Assembly: GCA_003118195.1 (NCBI GenBank) | Contig: BEXV01002920.1 | Span: 18,683 to 35,867, forward strand | Direction: 5' to 3' | Source of the DNA: Hemicentrotus pulcherrimus | Lineage: Eukaryota > Echinodermata > Echinoidea > Camarodonta > Strongylocentrotidae | Length of the DNA stretch: 17,185 nt | Notes under the pieces: model-generated | Database searches by the model: none | Told to the model about the DNA's origin: nothing | Seen by the model: the letters and a program-made list of their open reading frames with translations, nothing else | Program-made: the position numbers and the translations under genes | Shown: positions 1 through 17,185 of the stretch, in pieces | How positions within the stretch are numbered: the stretch's first letter is position 1 | Layout: every line of letters starts with the position of its first letter

Positions 1-1119
1 ATGACGCCCATCTTATATTAAAAGAGGTTTGGGTTTCAAGAAGACCATCAAATCTGCTGTGTCAGGTATTTTCTTGAAGAATACTCTCTCATAAAAAGAT
101 CTTTTTCTGAGCATGCCACAACAAAGAGGATTTCTGAAGTATGATAAAGTATGGTCAAACAATAACCTTACATCAATTACTGTATAAGCTGTTATTTTCG
201 CGAGGGTTTTATTTTCGCGAATTTTTGCGAATCGCAAATTATCGCGAAATTATCAACACGCGAAAATATTAGTACTAGTACATGTGCTTTCAAAACTACG
301 TCATCGTCACTAGCGGGAATTCCCTATAGTGGGGTTTCCCATATTGGCATTAACGAGCGCCCTATGTGCTGATGCAGTGCTTGTAGTGCGAGTGCGATGC
401 GATGCTGTGCGATATGTTTTGTGTATGCATGTGGCACGAGGTAACTCTGGCTTTGTGTATGGTATGTGTAGCATGGCGTGTAGGCATGGCGAAGTGAATT
501 AATACGGAAGTACAGTACAGTACTTAGTACTGCAAAAGTGTCATTCGCGAAAGCAACGACCCGCGAAAATGTCTCTGAGCCTGTCATTCGCGAAAATATC
601 TGTACGCGAAAATATCAGCTTATACAGTACATCAACAGATAATTGAATATGGATGATTGTTTTGGGATTTTTTAATTACAATCTTTATGCCCACCCTCCC
701 CTCCCATTTCCCTATCCTCCCAAGACATGAGGGCACCTTCAAATTGTATCATTCTATCAAAAGTAAACATATCTCACAATAATTTCTTCCTGTCAGAATA
801 CCCCAACTTAACCTTAACAAGAGTTCTTTAAAGAGGATAAAATTAACTGCTCGCTCTCACACAAGTCTCAGGTGTTCAACAGAAAATCCCAGTAGACATT
901 CCATAAAGCAATATCAAATGGTATTTTCCAACAGTTTGACCAGGACATGTAAGCAAATGAACATCGAATACTTGCTCCCAAAGAAACCTAAAGTCTTTTA
1001 TTGAAAACCCAAACAGAGATCTAATAAAGACACAAACAAATAAAGGACATCATTTTTCTAAAAACTAATCAATTTAATTTTTCTGGTTGACTAAGATAAA
1101 TAATAATATTGGTACTCAC
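1..1119 (-). other. Start of PAPSS intron after visible exon 10; no coding sequence seen
   Basis: Apart from the TIR element at 178-628, no coding similarity is visible on either strand. In particular the conserved C-terminal PAPSS block is absent. 640-1119 is plain AT-rich intron sequence with a short pyrimidine-rich run near 690-720. Confidence 0.6.
178..628. mobile_element. Non-autonomous TIR element (MITE), 451 bp
   Basis: The ends are inverted repeats: TACTGTATAAGCTGTTATTT at the left, mirrored at the right by a GATATTTTCGCG-complementary stretch ending AGCTTATACAGT. The repeats continue inwards through CGCGAAAATAT-type words, which also recur inside. The element is flanked by ACATCAAT (170-177) and ACATCAAC (629-636), an 8-bp target duplication with one mismatch. 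An 8-bp duplication suggests the hAT superfamily, but that is inferred from length alone. No transposase frame is present. Confidence 0.8.
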
Positions 1120-10144
<9,025 letters not shown>

Positions 10145-10148
10145 CTGT

Positions 10149-10170
10149 AGAGAGAGAGAGAGAGAGAGAG
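10149..10170 (-). repeat. (AG)n microsatellite serving as polypyrimidine tract
   Basis: Eleven AG dinucleotides. On the transcript strand this is (CT)n, placed immediately upstream of the ACAG acceptor of visible exon 1 with nothing else pyrimidine-rich available, so the splice site appears to rely on a length-variable repeat. Confidence 0.9.
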
Positions 10171-10473
10171 CAAAGGGTAAAAAAGGAGGATATAAGTAAG
10201 GCAAGACTCCACACTAACTCTTTTTTGGAAGGGAGTCCGGATTAAAGTTTTTACAGACTGTATATACGAGCCCCATGTAAAAACTTTTAAATTGTTGGGG
10301 TCCAGACTTATTGTTGGGGCACCTTTCAGTCTCAAGTCTTGGTTATGGTCTTACCAGCTAAATAATCTTGTTGAGGTGATACAAGATTTGTACAGTGAAA
10401 TATCTTTTAAGGTGTTTTATACCACATGATTTGGCAGTAACTACTCCTTGGTTAATTTCTGGGAGGAGGGGGC

Positions 10474-10772
10474 GGTGTTTCACAAAGATCCAAACTTAAC
10501 TTTAAGTTGGACTTGAACATTATGGAGAGCCAATTGTAGCCTTAGAATAAAATATATTCAAAAGCAAAGATTCAAGTAATGTAGACTTGTCATATATTCC
10601 ACATCAAAAACATAAATTTTTCTTGATAATAGAAAATATGAATGATTTGAATCAACATTTTATGCCTTTTAAAATAATTTTTAACAAAATATTTTCAAAA
10701 ATGCTAACGGCTTTCCATAATTGTGAAGTCCAACTTAGAGATAATGTGAACTTAGGATCTTTGTGAAACACC
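10474..10772. mobile_element. MITE with GGTGTTTCACAAAGATCC termini, 299 bp
   Basis: The left end GGTGTTTCACAAAGATCCAA and right end GGATCTTTGTGAAACACC are inverted repeats. The complementarity continues inwards (AAGTTGGACTTGAACATTAT against AATTGTGAAGTCCAACTT), separated by AT-rich sequence. G-run and C-run flank the ends as in the 7153 element. No coding capacity. Confidence 0.8.
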
Positions 10773-10901
10773 CCCCTGGACTAACTACAGTAATAGCTGA
10801 ACTTCAACCCTGGAGCAAACACTTGTACCTACCAACACCGTGTCTTTGACACTGAACTAAACCCTGAAGCAAATGCTTAGAAATCAAACATGAGCAATAG
10901 T

Positions 10902-11173
10902 TGCCAGAGCAAATTATGTCAAGTCATGAAATGAAGACCGTTCAGGTGAAAGAAAAAAAGGATGATCATCCTCCAAACTTACTAAGTTAATTGTTAACTA
11001 TTATACATGTAGGCTTTGGTACATATACAGTATGTAGTTAGTTGACAACAAGGCTTTAAGGAATATGAGCTCAGGTGGCCTTTACATACAGGTTCCATTA
11101 TGAAGTTTCAAAGTGACACATTTCTCATAGGGAAACATTCAAATTGGTCTTTCTATACAGGCGATTGTTAAAG
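10902..11173. repeat. Duplicated segment, copy 1 (partner 11223-11511)
   Basis: The segment beginning TGCCAGAGCAAATTATGTCA and ending GCGATTGTTAAAG is repeated 321 bp further on, rising to 338 bp after a 17-bp indel. There are only a few substitutions, such as ACATATACAG versus AGATATACAG. Copy 2 begins directly after the single ambiguous base at 11222. Confidence 0.95.
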
Positions 11174-11222
11174 GAGCTACACAAAGAAAATTTACTAAAA
11201 ACTGATTAGATCAAATTACATN

Positions 11223-11511
11223 TGCCAGAGCAAATTATGTCAAGTCATGAAATGAAGACCGTTCAGGTGAAAGAAAAAAAGGATGATCATCCTCCAAACT
11301 TACTAAGTTAATTGTTAACTATTATACATGTAGGCTTTGGTAGATATACAGTATGTAGTTAGTTGACAACTAGGCATAGTAACTTAGTAAGGTTTTAGGA
11401 ATATGAGCTCAGGTGGCCTTTACATACAGGTTACATTATGAAGTTTCAAAGTGACACATTTCTCATAGGGAAACATTCAAATTGATCTTTCTATACAGGC
11501 GATTGTTAAAG
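11223..11511. repeat. Duplicated segment, copy 2, abutting an ambiguous base
   Basis: Near-identical to 10902-11173 with an extra TAGTAACTTAGTAAGG-like insertion. The position right after N (11222) suggests an assembly join where two haplotypes were laid end to end rather than a true tandem repeat. Confidence 0.9.
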
Positions 11512-13100
11512 CAGGCTCAGCTGTCTTTGCAGCTCATGTGGCACATGATTCTTGATGAGAGCATCATGATTTGTGAGAGTTGCAAGAGCGTCATTATTTG
11601 GGAGAGGATTGAAAGGGAGAGAAAATGGCAGTGTGAAGAACTTTAGACAGGACCACAAAGATGTTCAGTTATCTATGGATAAAACTCCTTTTCTAAGGAA
11701 GATGAAACCTTGTTTGGACATTACTTATGCTTATTCGTACAGTACATATTCCAACACCAACGAAATATGCGCATAATATTACTCAACGGAGCCTTATTTG
11801 GAAATTACTTACTGTATGTTTAGTCATACAGCACATGTTGTTGTTATGACACAGACACACTTGTCACTTCCACGTACACATACATCCTGTACATACCAAC
11901 AGTTGTTGACTTGTCAATGTTTTTAATTGGCTGTGTAAAGGGCTGTGCAAAGGGCTGTACAAAAATGCCACGTAATGTTCAACAAACATGGTGATTATAC
12001 ATACAGTCAGCCTACTGCACTTGGTACTCAGAGCGCACGTACAGTGACGATGCTTGAACCTCAAAGTAGGTGGATTTAAAAAAAATGAAACTGCATAAGT
12101 GAACGAGACAAGAAAATGGTATGAACATTACCAGTACATTCCTCTTGACAATTGTACCAAAGCACTCTTGCTAATATTGACACATGAAAGACATACATGT
12201 ACTGTACAAGAAGCTAGGCAAATACAGTGAAGGGGCAAAGGTTAAAATAATAGATCATCCGCATGACTTGGCAGATTTTAATGATTTCTTATTTGCATTA
12301 ATGATATAGCTGTATTACAATACAATTTTGAAAGCAATACAAAATATACCAATATAATTCATGCAGGTACATGTACATGATGTGGCACATTTACCTATGA
12401 GGGCTTGCATGCCTCTGGGCAACAGTGAAGCATTTCACTTTTGCAAACCCTGGCCCATATAAACCATTTCTTTCCTCTTCGAATTTCCTTCTCTTTCTCC
12501 ATTATTTCTAAGATAATTGTATTTATTATGTTGACTTTGTATATACTGTGAATTTCTGATTGTTATGGCCACATAAATAATAATATTTACGTATATACAA
12601 AAGAATTTAATGTAAAAAGTACCACACATGTACGGAGTGGAGCCTGATAAAACTGGAAAGTAAAAACCATGATCACTGATTGAAGTTTCACATATATACA
12701 TGTATATATAAATATATATGTAAGAGAAAAAATGGATAGTGAATTCGGTCTCTAAAGCTACATAAAAAAACATAAAAACATGAAAAGTTTAAATCTTACA
12801 AAAAATGCTTTCAGGAACTTTTAGTTACCGGTAGGCCTAATGGAGAAAGAGGGGAAAAAAATGTTTAAGGAAGGCCCACGAAGAGACATGTACATGTACC
12901 TATAGGTGGAAAGTCTTTTAAAACATGTACATTTCAAAGACGATTTGTATAAAACCTCTTTGTCTGCTTTCACAGAGGAAATTGATAATTGCCAAACAAT
13001 CATGAGACACAGGAAGCTTGATGTGTTTTGGGCAGTTTCATAGAGTACTGTACAAAAAAGAAATTACTCCAAGATAGAAAGAGAAAAAAAGTGAGAGAGA
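11512..13100. other. Upstream or intron 1 sequence without recognised genes
   Basis: AT-rich and rich in ACATGTAC palindromes (for example 12366-12377 and 12887-12898), with TA-rich runs near 12690-12720. No open frame shows family features or codon bias. It also holds the 12-bp minisatellite at 11929 and one of the weak start-exon candidates. Confidence 0.5.
11929..11964. repeat. 12-bp repeat, three copies
   Basis: GGCTGTGTAAAG, GGCTGTGCAAAG and GGCTGTACAAAA follow each other directly, each with one or two differences. A short minisatellite with no evident function. Confidence 0.85.
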
Positions 13101-13312
13101 AGGCCTGGCTTCATCAGACCGAAGTTGCAAAATAACCGCAATTTTCAGAATAGGGGAAACAAGACCAAGATTTCTTGGGATATTTTCTCGACCGAATAGC
13201 CCGCTAATTGCAACTGCGGAATTATGAAGACACAAATTAGCAGCCTATTTTTAAGATCGGTCTATTTAAATTGCGAATTAGTTTGCAACTTCGGTCTGAT
13301 GAAAACAGGCCT
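13101..13312. mobile_element. TIR element with AGGCCT ends inserted in a GA-rich tract, 212 bp
   Basis: The left 31 bp begin AGGCCTGGCTTCATCAGACC and continue GAAGTTGCAAA. The right 31 bp are their inverted copy, with two or three differences, ending GTTTGCAACTTCGGTCTGAT and then GAAAACAGGCCT. GAGAGAGA sequence lies immediately outside both ends, consistent with insertion into a GA microsatellite that masks the target duplication. No coding capacity. Confidence 0.85.
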
Positions 13313-13984
13313 AGAGAGAGAAAGAGAGAGAGAGATACAACTGCAGTGTTAACTGCATCGTTTTGAAGCATGAATGAAGCCTCATTCAGATATGACATGG
13401 TAAGCCGAGATGATTTTTTTTAAAATGATGAAATACACTGAAGTCTCATATGATGCACATTATCTGCATCTAATAACACAGAGCTCAGGGAGTACGTGTT
13501 AGGACCTTTGTTACCAGCCGTTGCCATTCATTTTCACATTACATAAAAGAAAGAACAAAACTTAATTTTGAGCACTCAAGCTCTTTCTTCTTGCAAAGAC
13601 CAGTATATATTCCTATTTGTATTACAAAATAAATACATTTTTATGTAGACAAGCTTCCAAAACTACAAAGGAGATAGAAGCTAAATTGTGTTTGTTCACA
13701 AGGTCTGCCTGATTTACCTTAGTCATAATAAGAGCTAAAAATACATCAACTAATTACACCAATCTACACTGTTCAAATTCATGAGATAACTTTTTTGATA
13801 AGAAGTAAAGTTTGTACCCCAAGCCAGATTTGTTACACGATATTGTTAAAGAAGCTGGAAAAAAAAATGACAATAATGCAGTATTCTGACAGTGGAAAAT
13901 TGATTCGAAATGCCTTCAAAACAGAACATTTTGGGCATTGGGCAATAATGATAATCTGCCTGTTATTCCAGGAGATATGTAATA
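13313..13984. other. Upstream or intron 1 sequence, no clear element
   Basis: Begins with the right half of a GA-rich tract (13313-13334), then AT-rich sequence. It contains the other weak start-exon candidate at 13718-13726 and nothing else recognisable. Confidence 0.45.
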
Positions 13985-14183
13985 GAGTGAAACCTGTCTA
14001 TAAAGACCACCCAAAGGAGACAAGAAAAGTGGTCTTTACATGTACAGTGTTTAGGCAGGTGGTCTTTATGTACAGGTTCCTTTATTACATGCTTCTATGA
14101 GAAAACATTTTCAACGGAAACAAAAGATGTGGTTTCTGTAGACAGGTGGTTTTTCTAGTTCTATACAGGTGGTCTATAAAGCA
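13985..14183. mobile_element. Second copy of the CAGTCAAACC MITE family
   Basis: Begins GAGTGAAACCTGTCTATAAA and ends GCAGGTTTGACTG, with internal GGTGGTCTTTATGTACAGGT and AAAACATTTTCAACGGAAAC that match 3044-3216 in order. The left terminus has diverged at two positions. TA precedes it at 13983-13984. Confidence 0.75.
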
Positions 14184-14600
14184 GGTTTGACTGTTAATTA
14201 TTACCTCTTCTTTTTTTTTTAAATCATGAGTTACATTAATGGTAAAATATTTCAAGGGAAACTCATTTAATAGTACGGTAATAACTATTGTTATAGGTTG
14301 TTCCAACCTGCATAACATGAACAAACATACAAAAACTTGCTAAAAGGCAAATTCATTTAAAAGCACAACTCACATACATGTATGAGACAATAAGGTTGGG
14401 ATGACTCTTAGTTTTTCATGCCCATTAATTATTTGTTTTCACAAATCTTCTACAAAAATCACTGGGCATACTGACCTATCTACATGTATCTATTGTATCT
14501 ATCTTTCACATAGTATTTTGGGGTTAGATTCTGTTAGAGGTTCTTTTTCCTGAATACCTCGACTTATTAAAGATAACATGTACCTTCAGTCAAAAAAAAT

Positions 14601-14791
14601 GTGAAGATTGTGGAATATGTGACTTGCCTCCTTTTGGCAGAGAAGGGCAGGAGCTAGATCGAGGTCATATCAAAAGAGCATCGGTGTGATTTTAGAATGA
14701 AGACTGAGGAATCTGTCACTTGCTTCTTTTTGGCATAAAAGGCTAGAGAGGGCAAGATTAAGGTCACATTAAAAAGAGCACCGATGTGATT
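14601..14791. repeat. Diverged tandem repeat, two copies of about 96 bp
   Basis: 14601-14691 and 14697-14791 share order and words: GAAGATTGTGGAATATGTGA against GAAGACTGAGGAATCTGTCA, a CTTTTTGGCA block, GGTCATATCAAAAGAGCA against GGTCACATTAAAAAGAGCA, and a GGTGTGATT or GATGTGATT end. There are many substitutions, so the duplication is old. Confidence 0.85.
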
Positions 14792-16293
14792 CAATATTTG
14801 GCAAACGATCTTAACAATGAATACTCCATGAACTTCGTTATCCAGAAATTACTTTACGAGGGTCCTTAATGAGATCAGAAGATTTGGATTGATATTGCCC
14901 ATTGATAAATATCTAGTGGCAAGGTTCATTAGGGGGAGCTATTGTGAATGATTAATTTGATCTTTGATAAACAATATTGAGCTACTTAATCTTAAAGTGC
15001 ATTGTGAACAGGTACATGTACAGTACATGTAGGTCATCTACAATATGTATAATATATATATATATATATAGGCCTACATTTACATGTAACATCTTTGTAT
15101 TGAAAACACTTTTAGCCTACCGGTACATATTATTAGGTCAGTCAGTTCTAAATTCCTCTGAACATGATCACAAAAGCTTTCAAAAAATCAACATGAGACA
15201 ATTTCAATGGCCTTGTGCTTACCTATTTGAATGTGCCAACATAAGAATGGCAATTAAGTACAGTAATTCAAACAAAATGTCTATGAGCAATATACAATAG
15301 GACATTGAAATTGTCTTTAATTGATTTCTGAAAAATCTTTCTTGTATTCATAATACAGTCAGTCTTGAACACATACATGTACATCTTGGTCGGGGCTGAT
15401 TTAGCAACGTCATGAACATATACATGTAAAATTATTTTTGTATTATGTTAGAACTGATTTACAGGAAAATATTATCATGACTTACTGTATAAGTAAAAAT
15501 AATCTCGTTCCACAGACCACCCCTCCAAGGAAAATAAAACCTACTCTAAACTTAGAGTTACCATTCATTAAATGGGTAGGTTCATGATTACATGCAGTTT
15601 TCTTGCCAGAGCATATAAAACAGCACTATGCTATACAAAAGTTGGGAAACTTTAGAAAAAGAATACCAAGGGCAATTTTGACCTAACAAGGATACCAACT
15701 AGGGTAATAGAGTACCAAAGTGTGATGTCATACTGGCAAAGTTGTCAGAGTTGCTGGTTTCACACAATTTTGTGTTAGGCCATGGCGTGGTGGTCACACC
15801 AGCCCAAACAATGAATTTGCCCTGCTCTAGCCCGTTGCTTGAATGAATTTGTGGTGAACCTCATGCACAGGCTCTGATGTTTGGAACCAGTAACCTGGAC
15901 AACGAGCGAATATGACTTTAGCGAAATTGGTACTCTATGTGTTCTAATAGGGACATGCCTCCAAATGTCCTATATTTATATGTTCCTTGTAGCATATTTC
16001 TATTCAACTTACTATGTTTATGTTTACTTGCCTCTTTTAATAATAGGTTTAAATTAAAGGCACATTTAGAAATTGAAACCTTGAACTTTCCCATGACAAA
16101 ACAGAAACAAAGGCTCACAAATTAGGAAATTAGCGTGGAAGCAAAAATTAACTCATGGAATTCCTGACCTAATTCTTGCTTTAGACAGATGAAAGGTACC
16201 AATGACCTTTAAAAAAAAAAGGATTTGCATACAACTGGAATGTTTTAAATCATACATTACTGGTATTCATACAGTAGTATGCTTGAGTTTGAG
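14792..16293. other. Upstream or intron 1 sequence, no recognised genes
   Basis: Contains a (TA)n run at about 15051-15070, several ACATGTAC palindromes (15006-15031, 15375-15382) and an A10 run at about 16210. A minus-strand GT donor-like site at about 15218-15228 (AATAG|GTAAGC) is good in form, but no start codon fits PAPSS phase there; it could belong to a non-coding 5' exon. Confidence 0.45.
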
Positions 16294-16618
16294 GGTGCAC
16301 CATGTGAGAGAGAGGGAGGATTGACGAGTCCTTAAAAGGACTCTCAGTAATCTTTCTTGAGGGTTTGTTAGTCCTGAAAAGGACTGTTGGTATAGTCTTG
16401 AAAAAGACTGTTGGTTATCTTTCTTAGTTTATACTAGTTCTAAGGAGAACTATAGCGCTTGGTATTACTGGTATATGAAGAAAATAAAAAAATAACATAA
16501 AACCCCATGCTGCTTTTTAGTGTCAGCTTTGCATGGTGAGGACTACAAACCCTCAGAAAGATTACCCAGAATCCTTTTTAGGATTCCTCAATCCTCCCTC
16601 TCTCTGACATGGTGCACC
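16294..16618. mobile_element. Foldback element, 325 bp, with serial histone-like hairpins
   Basis: The ends GGTGCACCATGTGAGAGAGA and TCTCTCTGACATGGTGCACC are inverted, and the arms stay complementary for about 80 bp. Five short hairpins, each with a 6-7 bp stem and 4-nt loop, lie at 16326-16343, 16370-16385, 16394-16409, 16435-16452 and 16569-16586. On the minus strand two read AGTCCTTTTCAGGACT and AGTCTTTTTCAAGACT. CAAGAAAGA (16359-16351) follows the first of these after 10 nt, and TAAGAAAGA (16426-16418) follows the 16435-16452 hairpin after 8 nt. There is no coding frame, so mobility is inferred only from the TIR structure. Confidence 0.75.
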
Positions 16619-17185
16619 TGCAAGCCTATTGTATATAAAACCCTATGTCACACTAAGTAGCACTTTGTGTCTTATAGTTTAAAAAGTTGCAATGTATTTG
16701 CTGTGGCAATGCTTATTTAAATACATTTAAATACACATTTACATGTACCGAGAAACCAGAATGGGATCCACAAGACTTTTTATTATTCTTAAATTTTATT
16801 TGCATTACTTGAATATATTGAATTTGACCTCATTTATTTATGTTTTCTGAATCAAATCCATTTCAAGGTTCCCACAGAAAAACAATCAATTGATGGACAA
16901 CTGCCAGGAGCAACGTACATGTACATTCAATATGTTTACAGTGTAGCTGACTGAATACACCGACTCTATGCATGTATGTATATGTACAGTTAGAACTGCA
17001 AAATCACATTACATTTAATACATTGTACTTTCAGGTGCAGAAAAATACAATTTAAGTTATTTGAATACTCAATAAACAAACATGAAAACCGAATATAGCA
17101 AGAAGCAATGATTCTTGTATATTACATACATGGATGTATTTAATAAGTGTGAATGACATTGTATACATGTAGCTAAAATCAAGAC
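16619..17185. other. Right end of window, no recognised gene or element
   Basis: AT-rich sequence with ACATGTAC palindromes (16741-16748, 16917-16924). No open frame with recognisable family features on either strand. Confidence 0.45.

Larger units (their letters stand above)
11813..13726 (-). other. Two weak candidates for the missing start-codon exon of PAPSS
   Basis: The first visible exon starts in phase 0, so the missing exon must end in phase 0 at a donor. Two minus-strand sites fit. At 13726-13718 ATGACTAAG|GTAAAT would give MTK-SKKQG, with an in-frame TAA upstream. At 11827-11813 a five-codon start MTKHT ends at ACA|GTAAGT. Both give an N-terminus similar in style to vertebrate PAPSS2, but such short matches arise easily by chance, and the true exon may lie beyond 17185. 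Confidence 0.15.

Noticed and set aside
13795..14100. 101-codon plus-strand open frame
   Set aside because: Runs partly through the CAGTCAAACC-family MITE; composition and content look like random AT-rich sequence.
15059..15070. TATA-box promoter at the TA-rich run
   Set aside because: A plain (TA)n repeat without any other promoter or transcript evidence.
16294..16618. A real histone gene 3' end
   Set aside because: No histone coding sequence nearby, several hairpins instead of one, and the outer stem pair departs from the histone consensus; the unit sits inside inverted-repeat arms.

Overview
The window is eukaryotic, intron-rich and AT-rich. It is most likely from a marine deuterostome invertebrate, with a sea urchin as best guess. 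Four things point that way: a vertebrate-like bifunctional PAPS synthase gene split into small exons; tRNA-derived SINEs with ATT-rich tails; many short TIR elements (MITEs); and a hairpin plus CAAGAAAGA arrangement known from sea urchin histone 3' ends. The species is inferred and cannot be proven from the sequence alone.

One gene is supported: a minus-strand PAPSS gene (3'-phosphoadenosine 5'-phosphosulfate synthase). Ten coding exons run from 10144 down to 1120. Every proposed junction has GT-AG boundaries and compatible phase, and together they encode 525 uninterrupted residues. The order is an N-terminal APS kinase domain (P-loop, DGDNVR), a linker, then the ATP sulfurylase domain (QLRNP-HNGH, GRDPAG). 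The short start-codon exon is not confidently found. The last roughly 75 to 80 residues lie beyond the left edge. The single protein makes APS from ATP and sulfate, then phosphorylates it to PAPS, the sulfate donor for sulfotransferases.

Region by region: 1-1119 is the start of the intron towards the missing 3' exon(s) and holds a 451-bp TIR element with a near-perfect 8-bp target duplication. 1120-10144 is exons and introns. The introns carry a trinucleotide microsatellite, two tRNA-derived SINEs, several MITEs, degenerate tandem repeats, and a partial tandem duplication of the HNGH exon's 3' end whose breakpoints fall in the exon and in a SINE head. 10145-17185 is upstream sequence, either intron 1 or 5' flank. 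It has no convincing coding exon but contains an (AG)n tract acting as polypyrimidine tract, several TIR elements, a near-identical duplication meeting at a single N (probably an assembly haplotype artefact), a 96-bp tandem repeat, many TACATGTA-type palindromes, and a 325-bp foldback element with serial histone-like hairpins.

I see no defence, mobile or multi-gene system. The most unusual structures are the foldback element at 16294-16618 and the exon/SINE duplication at 2942-3477.
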